Numbered from the stretch's first letter, positions 1 through 9,758 are shown. The stretch: 64,000 bases of DNA from Chryseobacterium sp. H1D6B (GCF_029892445.1 NZ_JARXVJ010000001.1:1364001-1428000); one strand, 5' to 3'. Notes: generated by a model not told the origin, from the sequence alone. Program-made: numbers and translations.

Positions 1-1243
1 AGACAAAGGTACCATTAAGGATAACTACAAGCAGTTTCTTATTGAAAATGATATTGAATTTGAAGAGGGAGACCACGATGAAGAAAGAATTTTAAATGCA
101 GACTGGATCGTAAAGAGCCCGGGAATTCCTAAGAAAGCTGATATTATCTTTAAAATCCATCAGAAAGGAATCAGGATTTCTTCTGAAATAGAATTTGCGT
201 CCGAGTTTACCAATGCTAAGATCATTGCGATCACAGGAAGCAACGGTAAAACAACAACCACGTCTCTTATCTACTATATTCTGAAGAATGACGACATGAG
301 TGTAGGATTAGGCGGAAATATAGGATACAGCTTTGCAAAACAGGTTGCTGATGAAAATTACGAATATTATGTTCTGGAAGTAAGTTCTTTCCAATTAGAT
401 GATATTCAGAACTTCAGACCTTATATCTCTTTGTTGCTGAACTTATCTAAAGACCATTTGGATCAGTATAATTACGATTACGAAGAATATGCCTTAGCAA
501 AATTCAGAATCGCTGAAAATCAAGAAAATGATAATTTCTTCATCTACAATAAAGATGATGAAATGAGTAAAAATATTCTTGAAAAATTAGAAATAAAAGC
601 TAAAATGATCCCTTTTTCCACTAAAGAAACTTTGCAGGAAGGAGGTTTTATTAAAAATGATAAAATTGTGGTGAAACTTAAAGATGAATTTTCAATGAAA
701 CTTGAAGAACTATCTTTATTAGGAAACCATAACGTTGCTAACAGCTTAGCGGCTTCAATTGCCGGTAAAATACTGGATATCAATAATGAAAGCATCAGAA
801 ACTCATTAATGACTTTTCAGGCTGTAGAGCATAGATTGGAATTAGTTACTGAAATTGACGGTGTAAAATACATTAACGACAGCAAAGCTACGAATGTAAA
901 TGCAACCTATTATGCTTTAGAAAGTATGAAAACCCCGACCGTATGGATCGTCGGAGGGCAGGATAAAGGAAACGATTACTCAGAAATTGAGGATCTGGTA
1001 AAAAGAAAGGTAAAAGCAATTGTATGCTTAGGAATCGACAACCAGAAAATTATAGACTTCTTTAAAGATAAAAAAGATTTCATTTATGACACCTCAAGTA
1101 TGGAAGAAGCAGTGAAAATATCAAAATCACTTGCGAAAGACGGTGATACCGTACTGCTTTCACCATGCTGTGCAAGTTTTGATCTATTCAAAAGCTACGA
1201 AGACAGAGGACGCCAGTTTAAACAACAAGTTTTAGGGAACTAG
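1..1243 (+). CDS. murD: UDP-N-acetylmuramoylalanine--D-glutamate ligase, 5' end missing
   Basis: MurD adds D-glutamate to UDP-MurNAc-L-Ala in the cytoplasm, the second amino-acid step of peptidoglycan precursor synthesis. The reading frame is open from base 2, so the N-terminus lies outside the window. The Mur-ligase ATP-binding loop GSNGKTTTT is encoded near bases 238-264. Further on are the central-domain stretch with LEVSSFQLD, the NDSKATN segment and the C-terminal LSPCCASFD, all typical of MurD. A start at the internal ATG (base 296) would lose the P-loop, so I reject it. The gene is first in a tight plus-strand division operon; ftsW follows after 8 bases. Confidence 0.96.
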   Translation, partial: DKGTIKDNYKQFLIENDIEFEEGDHDEERILNADWIVKSPGIPKKADIIFKIHQKGIRISSEIEFASEFTNAKIIAITGSNGKTTTTSLIYYILKNDDMSVGLGGNIGYSFAKQVADENYEYYVLEVSSFQLDDIQNFRPYISLLLNLSKDHLDQYNYDYEEYALAKFRIAENQENDNFFIYNKDDEMSKNILEKLEIKAKMIPFSTKETLQEGGFIKNDKIVVKLKDEFSMKLEELSLLGNHNVANSLAASIAGKILDINNESIRNSLMTFQAVEHRLELVTEIDGVKYINDSKATNVNATYYALESMKTPTVWIVGGQDKGNDYSEIEDLVKRKVKAIVCLGIDNQKIIDFFKDKKDFIYDTSSMEEAVKISKSLAKDGDTVLLSPCCASFDLFKSYEDRGRQFKQQVLGN

Positions 1244-1251
1244 TAAAAATT

Positions 1252-2490
1252 ATGAACGAACAGGACACAGAAAGCAGATTTGAATTTCTAAAGGGCGATA
1301 AAGTACTTTGGATGGTCATTCTTGTGATCTCCATCTTCTCTATCTTCCCTGTATATTCTGCAAGTTCGAATCTGGAATATATTGTAAATAACGGGACCAC
1401 AACAGGCCACGTTATCAAACATATGTTCTTTGTGGTACTCGGTCTTGGAATTATGAGACTGGTAGGAACTGTAAAATATGAATACATCGGAAAACTCAGC
1501 AGCATCATGCTGGGGTTAATGATTATTTTATTAGTAGTCACCATGTTTACAGGCCAGACTATCGACGGAGCGAGTGCTTCAAGATGGCTGAAGATTCCAG
1601 GAACCCCTATTTCTTTCCAGCCTTCATCTTTTGCATTTTTGATGCTTGTCATTTATCTGTGCAGATATTTAACAAAGAAAATAACGAGAGAAAGACTTCC
1701 TATAGAAAACATTATGTACATCTTTGGACCCATTCTTCTTGTTTTTGTATTAGTCGCAAAAGATAACGGTTCTACGGCATTAATGATCTTAATGGTTTCC
1801 GTAATTGTTTTGATTGTAGGACAGCTTCATTGGAAATACATTGCAGGATTCATTTCTGCATCATTTATAGCCATTGTGTTCTTTCTGCTGATTGCATTGA
1901 ATACAAATTTAATAGGCGGAAACCGTGTTCATACATGGATGAGCCGTGTAGAAACATTTACATCAAGTAAAGCAAAGGGAGCCGACGTTGATGACGAAAG
2001 CATAAAAGCAAAAAATTACCAGGTAATGCAGGCGAAAGCAGCCATCGTTCACGGCGGCATTACGGGAATGGGACCAGGGAAAAGTGCTTTGAAACAGATG
2101 CTTCCCCAGTCTGCCTCCGATTTTATATTCGCTGTAATTGTTGAAGAATACGGATTGATAGGCGCTGTTTTCCTTATAAGCATGTATCTGATCATGGTGA
2201 TAAGGATCGTAATGATAGCCAGTAAAATGCCTGCGTTTTTCGGCTCGCTGCTGGTACTTAGTCTCGGGGTGATGATTTTTATACAGCTTGCAGTGAATAT
2301 TGCTGTTGCTATAAATCTTATTCCGGTAACAGGACAGCCGCTGCCATTGATAAGTTATGGAGGAACATCCATGCTGGTAACCTATATCCAATTAGGAATT
2401 ATTTTAAATATAAGTTCCAGAATTCAGATATACGATGAAGAAGGAATGGGCAAAAGACAGAATATTGAAGAAATGAACGATATCGCATAA
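1252..2490 (+). CDS. ftsW: Lipid II polymerase FtsW (SEDS family)
   Basis: FtsW is the septal peptidoglycan glycosyltransferase of the SEDS family in the inner membrane. The 412-residue protein shows about ten hydrophobic segments. It has the large periplasmic loop region with QAKAAIVHGGITGMGPGKS and the SEDS signature LPLISYGGTSM near residue 365. In family terms it works with a class B PBP (FtsI), which is not in this window. It lies 8 bases after murD and 10 bases before murG, so it is certainly co-transcribed. RodA is the alternative SEDS family member, but the dcw-cluster position argues for FtsW. Confidence 0.95.
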   Translation: MNEQDTESRFEFLKGDKVLWMVILVISIFSIFPVYSASSNLEYIVNNGTTTGHVIKHMFFVVLGLGIMRLVGTVKYEYIGKLSSIMLGLMIILLVVTMFTGQTIDGASASRWLKIPGTPISFQPSSFAFLMLVIYLCRYLTKKITRERLPIENIMYIFGPILLVFVLVAKDNGSTALMILMVSVIVLIVGQLHWKYIAGFISASFIAIVFFLLIALNTNLIGGNRVHTWMSRVETFTSSKAKGADVDDESIKAKNYQVMQAKAAIVHGGITGMGPGKSALKQMLPQSASDFIFAVIVEEYGLIGAVFLISMYLIMVIRIVMIASKMPAFFGSLLVLSLGVMIFIQLAVNIAVAINLIPVTGQPLPLISYGGTSMLVTYIQLGIILNISSRIQIYDEEGMGKRQNIEEMNDIA

Positions 2491-2500
2491 GTTTAGAAAG

Positions 2501-3607
2501 ATGAGCAGAAAACTAAAAGTAATACTATCAGGCGGGGGCACAGGAGGACATATCTTCCCGGCTATTGCCATTGCAGACGAAATCAAAAAAAGATTTCCTG
2601 ATACTGAGTTTTTGTTCATTGGGGCTAACGGAAAAATGGAAATGGAAAAAGTTCCGCAGGCAGGCTATACAATTGAAGGAATTGATATCGCGGGGATCGA
2701 CAGAGGAAATATGCTTTCCAATTTAGGACTGCCTTTCAAGATCTTGAAAAGCTTATCTAAATCTAAAAGGATCATTAGAGAATTCGCTCCGGATTTTGCA
2801 GTGGGAACAGGCGGTTTTGCAAGCGGACCCGCTCTTTATGAAGCAAGTAAAATGGGAATTCCTATTTTCATTCAGGAACAGAATGCGCATGCTGGAGTAA
2901 CCAATAAAATATTAAGCAAAAAAGCAGAAGCTGTTTTTACGGCATATCCAAAAGTAGAAGGTTTTCCAAATGAAAAAATAAAATTTTTAGGAAACCCTAT
3001 CCGTGAAAATATAGTTTCCGGAATGCTGGGAACAAAAGAAGCCAAAGAAAAAATGGGTCTTGATACAGAGAAACTTACCATCCTTTCTGTGGGCGGATCT
3101 TTAGGATCAAGAACATTAAATAATGCCTGGAGATCCCATTTAAATGAAATTATCAGGAAAGAATATCAGCTGATCTGGCAGACAGGAAAGCTTGATTATA
3201 AAGATATTATTGAAGAAACAAAAGACAAAAACAGCAGCAATATCCAGATCCTAGAATTTATAAAAGATATGGAAACGGCTTATTCGGCTGCAGATATTAT
3301 TGTTTCAAGAGCGGGAGCAATTGCTATTTCAGAACTGGCGGTGGCACAGAAACCTGTTTTATTGGTTCCTTTTCCTTTCGCAGCAGAAGACCATCAGACT
3401 AAAAATGCGTTGAATCTTGTAGAAAAGAATGCGGCCAGAATGGTAAAAGACAGCGAAATGGATGAAAAATTCTGGAATACATTGACAGAGATCTGTGATA
3501 ACGAAAGTGTAAGAAAAGAAATGTCCAGCAATCTGAAATATTTTGCCAAACCCAATGCCGCTAAGGACATTGTAGATGAGATATTAAAAACATATAATCA
3601 CCAATAA
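2501..3607 (+). CDS. murG: UDP-GlcNAc:lipid I N-acetylglucosaminyltransferase
   Basis: MurG adds GlcNAc to lipid I to make lipid II at the cytoplasmic face of the membrane. The 368-residue protein has the N-terminal glycine-rich loop SGGGTGGHIFPA (residues about 9-20), EQNAHAGVTNK near residue 125, and a C-terminal UDP-GlcNAc site with SRAGAIAISELA followed by PFPFAAEDHQTKNA. Length and motifs are standard for the GT28 family. The next gene starts one base after the stop codon, so translation of the two is probably coupled. Confidence 0.97.
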   Translation: MSRKLKVILSGGGTGGHIFPAIAIADEIKKRFPDTEFLFIGANGKMEMEKVPQAGYTIEGIDIAGIDRGNMLSNLGLPFKILKSLSKSKRIIREFAPDFAVGTGGFASGPALYEASKMGIPIFIQEQNAHAGVTNKILSKKAEAVFTAYPKVEGFPNEKIKFLGNPIRENIVSGMLGTKEAKEKMGLDTEKLTILSVGGSLGSRTLNNAWRSHLNEIIRKEYQLIWQTGKLDYKDIIEETKDKNSSNIQILEFIKDMETAYSAADIIVSRAGAIAISELAVAQKPVLLVPFPFAAEDHQTKNALNLVEKNAARMVKDSEMDEKFWNTLTEICDNESVRKEMSSNLKYFAKPNAAKDIVDEILKTYNHQ

Positions 3608-3608
3608 T

Positions 3609-4085
3609 ATGAAAGCTAAATTATTAACAACCCTACTGATCTGCTTTTTTGCAAATCTTTTAACAGCACAGACTCTTGTGAAACCTGCAGATTTTAGTTT
3701 TTCTGCTGCAGCAGAAGTTTTAAAGAGTAAAGGTTATACTATTTTAGAAAAAGAAGAAACCTACATAAAAATAGCTGATAAAAGCAAAGCAACCTTGTTT
3801 ATAGATATTGATAAAGATAAAAAATACCTTCTTTTCAACATCAACATTTTACTAAATAAGAATGCGGCCAAAGATAAAATTGACACCCTTATCACTGAGA
3901 TCAATCACCTTGGAATGATCAAGTCAGCTCATTTAGCAGATAAAAATGCAATAAGCTTTCAATACTATTTCTGGATCACAGGAGGATTTACCAATGAAAC
4001 ATTAGAAGATGCTGTAATGGAATTCTTTTTATACCAGGGAGATGCATACGGATTAGATAAAGACAAGGTGATCAATTACGAATAA
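3609..4085 (+). CDS. Small exported protein, possibly YbjN-like, inside the division operon
   Basis: The 158-residue protein starts with a clear signal peptide (MKAKLLTTLLICFFANLLTAQ, probable cleavage after TAQ). The mature part of about 137 residues alternates strands and helices. Its pattern (KGYTILEKEE, TLFIDIDKDKKYLLF, WITGGFTNETLEDA) resembles the YbjN/type III chaperone-like fold, but I infer this from pattern only. It sits between murG (1 base gap) and murC (18 bases), where most bacteria have no such gene. It is therefore co-expressed with division enzymes and presumably acts in the periplasm. No catalytic motif is visible, and its function is unknown. Confidence 0.85.
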   Translation: MKAKLLTTLLICFFANLLTAQTLVKPADFSFSAAAEVLKSKGYTILEKEETYIKIADKSKATLFIDIDKDKKYLLFNINILLNKNAAKDKIDTLITEINHLGMIKSAHLADKNAISFQYYFWITGGFTNETLEDAVMEFFLYQGDAYGLDKDKVINYE

Positions 4086-4103
4086 TTATATTGAATTAAC
4101 AGA

Positions 4104-5462
4104 ATGAAATTATTAGAAACATATCAGACTTTTTACTTCGTTGGAATCGGAGGTATCGGCATGAGTGCCCTGGCCCGCTATTTCAATGCATCTGGTAAAA
4201 AAGTGTTGGGGTACGATAAAACCAACACCAAACTCACTCAGCAGCTTATGAATGAGGGAATTGATATTGTTTTTGAAGACCTTATTGATGAAAGAATAAC
4301 TTCTCTTCATCATGAGGATACACTGGTTATTTATACTCCTGCCATTAAAGTGTTAGGAATCTTAGATCATTTCAACCAGAATAATTTTACTGTTCTGAAA
4401 CGTGCAAAAGTTCTTGGTCTGATCACTGAACATACCAATTGTATTGCCGTTGCAGGAACTCACGGTAAAACAACCACTTCTACACTGATCTCCCATTTGT
4501 GCAAGGAGGCAGATCTGTCCTTTTCTTGCTTTTTAGGAGGCATTTCTGAAAATTTTAAATCAAACTTTTTATACAACGGTTCTGAATATTCAGTGGTAGA
4601 AGCTGATGAGTACGACAGAAGTTTTTTAAATCTTTCTCCAGACTGGGCTGTGGTTACCTCAACAGATGCCGATCATTTAGATATTTACGGTGATAAAAGC
4701 CATATTGAAGAAGGTTTCCGTCAGTTTGCAGCCTTAGTTCCTGAAGACAAAAAACTATTTGTAAGAAAAGGCATTGAAATAGGCAGAGATCATCACACCT
4801 ATGCAGTGAACGAGAAAGCAGATTATTACTCTGATAACCTACGTATGGATTATGATAAAATCTATTTCGATTTCCATACTCCAACAGAAACTATAAAAGA
4901 CTTTGTATGGGAAGTTCCCGGTATACACAATGTAGAAAATGCTACGGTTGCACTGGCTATTCTTCACAAATTAGGCGTGGATTTCGAAACACTGAAAAAA
5001 GCAATTGCCAATTTTAAAGGAATTAAAAGAAGATATACCAAACATATTTATAAATCCGGTAAGATTTACATCGATGATTATGCCCATCATCCTACAGAGA
5101 TCAATGCGGTGGTAGATTCAATAAAAACGTTTTATCCTGAGAAAAAATTAGTGGTGGTTTTCCAGCCCCACCTATTCAGCAGAACCAGAGATTTTGCTGA
5201 CGGTTTTGCAGAGAGTTTAAGTAAGTCTGATGAATTGGTCTTATTAGACATTTATCCGGCAAGAGAATTACAGGAAAACTTTGAAGGAATTACTTCAGAC
5301 TGGCTGCTGGAAAAAGTGACTTTAAATAAAAAGGAAGTGTCGAATTTATCAGATGCTTTTGAAAAAATAAAAGAAAAAGACTTTGACATTCTGCTTACTG
5401 TTGGAGCAGGAAACATAGATACATTATATGATCCTATCCACAATTGGCTGTCAAATAATTAA
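4104..5462 (+). CDS. murC: UDP-N-acetylmuramate--L-alanine ligase
   Basis: MurC attaches L-alanine to UDP-MurNAc, the first peptide step of peptidoglycan synthesis. The 452-residue protein opens with the Rossmann-like GIGGIGMSALA (residues about 12-22). It has the ATP loop AGTHGKTTTST near residue 118, EADEYDRSFL in the central domain, DDYAHHPTEI near residue 330 and QPHLFSRTR in the C-terminal domain. EADEYDRSFL and DYAHHP distinguish MurC from MurD, MurE and MurF. It lies in the division operon, 18 bases after the exported protein and 9 bases before ftsQ. Confidence 0.97.
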   Translation: MKLLETYQTFYFVGIGGIGMSALARYFNASGKKVLGYDKTNTKLTQQLMNEGIDIVFEDLIDERITSLHHEDTLVIYTPAIKVLGILDHFNQNNFTVLKRAKVLGLITEHTNCIAVAGTHGKTTTSTLISHLCKEADLSFSCFLGGISENFKSNFLYNGSEYSVVEADEYDRSFLNLSPDWAVVTSTDADHLDIYGDKSHIEEGFRQFAALVPEDKKLFVRKGIEIGRDHHTYAVNEKADYYSDNLRMDYDKIYFDFHTPTETIKDFVWEVPGIHNVENATVALAILHKLGVDFETLKKAIANFKGIKRRYTKHIYKSGKIYIDDYAHHPTEINAVVDSIKTFYPEKKLVVVFQPHLFSRTRDFADGFAESLSKSDELVLLDIYPARELQENFEGITSDWLLEKVTLNKKEVSNLSDAFEKIKEKDFDILLTVGAGNIDTLYDPIHNWLSNN

Positions 5463-5471
5463 GATATAATA

Positions 5472-6419
5472 ATGAAGAATAAATACAGAATATTAAAAAT
5501 TGTCATCACAGTAATCATTCTTGGATTTCTGTTGAGTTTCTCATTGAAGAGATTCGGCGGCCAGAAGATTTCTGATGATAAGATTTCTGTAAAAATGAGT
5601 GAAAAAACACCCGTTTATTTCATTGATGAAAAAGATATTAAAGAAATTGTAAAAAAAGAAAACCCCTCAGAAAAAGTGGGCGATCTTAATATTCCGGCCT
5701 TAGAAAAAAAGATTAATAATCTGCCTGCGGTTGACAGCGCGAATGTTTATTTAAACTTAAATGGAAAACTCAATTTAGATATCAAACAAAGAGTTCCTGT
5801 TTTTAGACTAAATAACAACGGAAAAGATTTTTATGTAGATGAAAAAGGAGTAGAATTTCCAATCTCAAAGACCTATTCTCACCCCTGCATGCTGGTAACC
5901 GGAAATGTAAAGCCGGCTGAATATGAAAAATTGGCTGAACTTGTCGAAAAAATTGATAAAGATGATTTCAGTAAAAAATACTTCATCGGAATTTCAAAAG
6001 ACAAGGACAATTATAATCTTTTGACCAGTGAAGGAAACTATAAAGTAGAAATTGGAGATTTAGATAATATTGAATTTAAAGTTAAAGGTTTTAAAGCATT
6101 TGTTGAGAAATACCTTGTTTATCAGGACTCTCAAAAATACAGTATGATTTCTGTAAAATATCAAAATCAGATTGTAACGACCCTAAACCCTTATTTTAAA
6201 GAGAATGATAGTATTTTAAAAGCCGGCAACCTGGAACTAGCAAAAATTCCAGCAGCTGCCAAAACTAGGCTGGCGGAAACTAAAAAATCAAGCTCTTCTT
6301 CAGCAAAACCTAAGGAAAGCAGTACAACAAAAACTACAGCAAAGCCGAAGGAAAAGAAGAAAAAAACACCAGAGAAGAAATCGGCAGCAAAACCGAAAGC
6401 AAAAATTAAAATAGAATAA
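5472..6419 (+). CDS. ftsQ: Cell division protein FtsQ/DivIB with basic C-terminal tail
   Basis: FtsQ is a bitopic divisome scaffold linking cytoplasmic and periplasmic division proteins. This 315-residue protein has a short basic N-terminus, one membrane segment (about residues 8-24) and a periplasmic POTRA/FtsQ region reaching about residue 255. Identification rests on topology, length and position between murC and ftsA, since FtsQ is poorly conserved. Odd feature: the last 55 or so residues are a low-complexity Lys/Ala/Ser/Pro/Thr-rich tail that would lie in the periplasm. Confidence 0.9.
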   Translation: MKNKYRILKIVITVIILGFLLSFSLKRFGGQKISDDKISVKMSEKTPVYFIDEKDIKEIVKKENPSEKVGDLNIPALEKKINNLPAVDSANVYLNLNGKLNLDIKQRVPVFRLNNNGKDFYVDEKGVEFPISKTYSHPCMLVTGNVKPAEYEKLAELVEKIDKDDFSKKYFIGISKDKDNYNLLTSEGNYKVEIGDLDNIEFKVKGFKAFVEKYLVYQDSQKYSMISVKYQNQIVTTLNPYFKENDSILKAGNLELAKIPAAAKTRLAETKKSSSSSAKPKESSTTKTTAKPKEKKKKTPEKKSAAKPKAKIKIE

Positions 6420-6441
6420 AAAAATCAAATCGACATAGACA

Positions 6442-7818
6442 ATGGAAAATCAAGAGTATTCAGTAGGTCTGGACATCGGGACGACGAAGATAGTCGCGAT
6501 TGTCGGAAGGAGGAATGCACACGGGAAAATCGAAGTTCTCGGCGTAGGAAAGGCCAAGAGTCTTGGGGTTCACAAAGGTATTGTGAACAATATTTCTCAG
6601 ACCATTAACTCAATCAAAGCAGCTGTTGCAGAAGCACAGTCTAGCGCGGGTGTTCCTATCCACAAGGTCACGGTAGGAATTGCAGGAAAGCACATAAGGT
6701 CACTGCAGCACTCGGATTATATAATGCGTGAACACCCGGATAAATTTATTACAGACGACGACATTGAAGCACTGAAAAACCAAGTGAAAAAATTGGTTAT
6801 GCTTCCTGGTGAAGAAATTATCCATGTACTTCCTCAAGAATATAAAGTAGATTCCGAAGGCGAAATTCAAGAACCTATCGGGATGCACGGAAAACGTTTA
6901 GAAGCCAATTTCCACGTGGTAGTTGGACAGATGGGAAGCATCCGAAATATTGCAAGATGTGTAAGAGAAGCGGGACTGGAAATGGAAGCCCTAACTTTAG
7001 AGCCTTTAGCATCTTCAGAAGCTGTTCTTACCAAAGAAGAAAAAGAAGCTGGTGTTGCGATTGTAGACATCGGAGGCGGTACTACAGATATTGCTATTTT
7101 TAAAGATAATATCATCCGTCATACCTGCGTAATTCCTTACGGAGGCGGTATTATTACTGAAGACATCAAAGAAGGCTGTTCAATTATTGAAAAACATGCA
7201 GAGCAGCTGAAAGTAAAATTCGGTTCTGCAGTTCCAGAATTGGAAAAAGATAGTACTTTTGTAACAATTCCTGGGCTTCACGGCAGACCAGATAAAGAAA
7301 TTTCCCTTAAAACGCTGGCACAGATCATTAATGCACGAGTAGAGGAAATTCTGGAAATGGTAAACACAGAATTAAAAGCTTACGGCGCTTTTGAACAAAA
7401 GAAAAAACTGATTGCAGGAATTGTTCTTACGGGCGGTGGTTCAAATCTGAAACACCTTCGACAGCTTGCTAATTATACTACAGGTTTCGACAGCAGAATT
7501 GGTTTTGCGAACGAATATATCGCGAATGACAAGAACCAATATCTAAAAGGTCCTGAATTTGCAACTTCTATTGGTTTACTGATGGAAAGTTTAAAAATCA
7601 GAGACAAGAAATTAGTGATAGATATAGAAGAACCCATTGAGGAAACAAAAGAGTCTGAACATCCAGCTTCAGTTGTAGACACTCAAACAGTTCTTCAGCA
7701 GCCGGTCCAGGAGCAGGAGGTTGTAAAAGAACAGCAGGAAAATAAAAAAGCATCAAGACTTACTTTTGGACAGTCTCTGATGGAAAAAGTAAAAAAATTC
7801 TTTGAAGAAGTAGAATAG
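6442..7818 (+). CDS. ftsA: Cell division protein FtsA
   Basis: FtsA is the actin-like protein that anchors FtsZ filaments to the membrane. The 458-residue protein has the phosphate-1 motif VGLDIGTTKIVAIVG at residues 8-22, an inserted 1C/SHS2 domain, phosphate-2 VDIGGGTTDIAIF near residue 208 and the adenosine motif LTGGGSNL near residue 333. The last residues (SLMEKVKKFFEEVE) form an amphipathic helix, the known membrane-targeting element, joined by a Gln/Glu-rich linker. ftsZ follows 14 bases later. The start is ATG 6442, 22 bases after ftsQ. Confidence 0.97.
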   Translation: MENQEYSVGLDIGTTKIVAIVGRRNAHGKIEVLGVGKAKSLGVHKGIVNNISQTINSIKAAVAEAQSSAGVPIHKVTVGIAGKHIRSLQHSDYIMREHPDKFITDDDIEALKNQVKKLVMLPGEEIIHVLPQEYKVDSEGEIQEPIGMHGKRLEANFHVVVGQMGSIRNIARCVREAGLEMEALTLEPLASSEAVLTKEEKEAGVAIVDIGGGTTDIAIFKDNIIRHTCVIPYGGGIITEDIKEGCSIIEKHAEQLKVKFGSAVPELEKDSTFVTIPGLHGRPDKEISLKTLAQIINARVEEILEMVNTELKAYGAFEQKKKLIAGIVLTGGGSNLKHLRQLANYTTGFDSRIGFANEYIANDKNQYLKGPEFATSIGLLMESLKIRDKKLVIDIEEPIEETKESEHPASVVDTQTVLQQPVQEQEVVKEQQENKKASRLTFGQSLMEKVKKFFEEVE

Positions 7819-7832
7819 TAAATACAAATAGT

Positions 7833-9749
7833 ATGGAAAATATAGGTACACAAGGATTTTCATTTGATTTACCAAAAGGAAATTCATCGATCATAAAAGT
7901 AATTGGTGTTGGCGGCGGTGGAAACAATGCTCTAAAACACATGTACGAGAAAGGGATTCACGGAGTTGATTTCGTGATTTGTAATACTGATGCACAGACT
8001 TTAGATAATAACCCGGTTTCAAACAAAGTACAGTTGGGAATCACCATTACTGAAGGTCTGGGCGCAGGAGCTGATCCGGAAGTTGGAGAAAAAGCGGCTA
8101 TCGAAAGTATAGAAGACATTAAAGCTTCAATGGGACAGAATACCAAAATGGTCTTCATTACAGCAGGAATGGGCGGCGGAACCGGAACAGGTGCAGCCCC
8201 TGTTATTGCTAAAGTGGCTAAAGATATGGGAATCCTAACAGTAGGTATTGTTACCGTTCCTTTTAGCTTTGAAGGCAAAAGAAGGCTCGAACAGGCTGAA
8301 AACGGTCTGGAAAAACTAAGAAATAATGTTGACTCATTAATTGTCATTAATAATGATAAATTGAGACAGCAGTTTGGAAACTTGGGCTTCAAACAAGGGT
8401 TTTCTAAAGCCGATGAAGTATTGACCAATGCTGCAAAAGGTATGGCAGAGGTTATTACAGGTTATTTCGATGTGAATATTGACTTTAGAGATGCTAAATC
8501 TGTTCTTCAGAATTCTGGAACAGCTCTAATGTCTACAGGAATGGCTTCAGGTGAAAATAAAGCAGAAGAAGCTGTTAGAAAAGCACTTGATTCTCCTCTA
8601 TTGAATGACAATAAAATTACAGGGGCCAGAAATGTCCTATTGTTAATCAGAAGCGGTGTAGAAGAAGCTACAATGGATGAGATCGGTATCATCATGGATT
8701 ATATTCAGAAAGAAGCAGGAAACACTGCAGATATTATTTTTGGAGTGGGTGCAGATGAAGAATTAGGAGATGCTGTAAGCGTTCTAGTGATTGCTACCGG
8801 TTTTTCAAATGATAACCAAAAATTCGCTGGACCTACAGAAAAAATAAGAATTGGTTTAAATGATAAATTAGAAACTCCTAAAACATCTCCTTTCAAAACT
8901 AGAGAAGAAAGAGATACTGCTCCTGAGCAGGGATATAATTTTGGAGGGAAGAACCTTTTCAGATTAGATGATGAAGACCGAGATACACCTCAGTTCAAGG
9001 TTACGTCTACTGAAAAAAAAATGATTCTTGACGATGAAGATGTAAAAACAGAAATAAAATTCTCTGATAGAGAAGAAGATACGCTGAACAGCCCTACTCA
9101 GAGCTGGAGAACAGAAGAAGAATCTGATGAAGAAGCATTTGATTTATTTACTTTTGATGATGATAATGACCCTAATGATCTAGAAATTCAATCCTTTTCA
9201 TTCGATGTTGAAGGAAAAAAAGAAGAACCTAGAGCAGAAAGCATGACAAATACTTTTTCAGAAGAAAAACCAGTTGAATTCAGCTTCTTTGTCAATGAGC
9301 CGGTACATGAGCCTAAAACTGATTTCAGCCAGCCAAAAGCCGCTTTTGAAACGATTGATACAGTAAGCCAGGTTAAAGAAGAGCCTGTTCAGAAAATACA
9401 AAACTTTCTAACTGTAAAAGAAGAACCAAAAGTTGAAGAGAAGCCTGTTTTTCAAAGCAGAGCTGAAATTGAAACTCCAAAATCAACAGAAAGCGAATTT
9501 ACTTTCGTCAATAAAACAGCTGATCAGGAAAGAGTTGTAGAAAGAAGAAATAAACTAAAGGAATTCAATTCCCGTTATCAGAGTTTTGATAATTCGAATG
9601 AGTTTGAATCGATTCCTGCTTTCAAAAGAAAAAATATTTCTATTGATGGAACCAATGCCTCAGATCAAAGTATCAATACTTACCTTTCTGAAAACAATGG
9701 TTCTATGCAGGTGAGAGAAAACAGATTTTTAAATAAAGATGTAGACTAA
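7833..9749 (+). CDS. ftsZ: Cell division GTPase FtsZ with long C-terminal region
   Basis: FtsZ is the tubulin-like GTPase that forms the division ring. The N-terminal 330 residues contain GVGGGGNNALKHM, the tubulin signature GGGTGTGAAP near residue 113 and NNDKLR. The rest, about 300 residues, is an acidic, low-complexity linker, which makes the protein (638 residues) much longer than the usual 380-400. A conserved C-terminal-peptide-like motif, ESIPAFKRK, lies near residues 593-601. It is followed by 38 more residues, so the FtsA-binding peptide is not at the very end. This is the last gene of the division operon. Confidence 0.97.
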   Translation: MENIGTQGFSFDLPKGNSSIIKVIGVGGGGNNALKHMYEKGIHGVDFVICNTDAQTLDNNPVSNKVQLGITITEGLGAGADPEVGEKAAIESIEDIKASMGQNTKMVFITAGMGGGTGTGAAPVIAKVAKDMGILTVGIVTVPFSFEGKRRLEQAENGLEKLRNNVDSLIVINNDKLRQQFGNLGFKQGFSKADEVLTNAAKGMAEVITGYFDVNIDFRDAKSVLQNSGTALMSTGMASGENKAEEAVRKALDSPLLNDNKITGARNVLLLIRSGVEEATMDEIGIIMDYIQKEAGNTADIIFGVGADEELGDAVSVLVIATGFSNDNQKFAGPTEKIRIGLNDKLETPKTSPFKTREERDTAPEQGYNFGGKNLFRLDDEDRDTPQFKVTSTEKKMILDDEDVKTEIKFSDREEDTLNSPTQSWRTEEESDEEAFDLFTFDDDNDPNDLEIQSFSFDVEGKKEEPRAESMTNTFSEEKPVEFSFFVNEPVHEPKTDFSQPKAAFETIDTVSQVKEEPVQKIQNFLTVKEEPKVEEKPVFQSRAEIETPKSTESEFTFVNKTADQERVVERRNKLKEFNSRYQSFDNSNEFESIPAFKRKNISIDGTNASDQSINTYLSENNGSMQVRENRFLNKDVD

Positions 9750-9758
9750 ATCATAGAA

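Noticed and set aside
296-298. ATG 296 as the true start of murD
   Set aside because: The frame is open upstream and encodes the ATP-binding GSNGKTTTT motif, so the gene begins outside the window.
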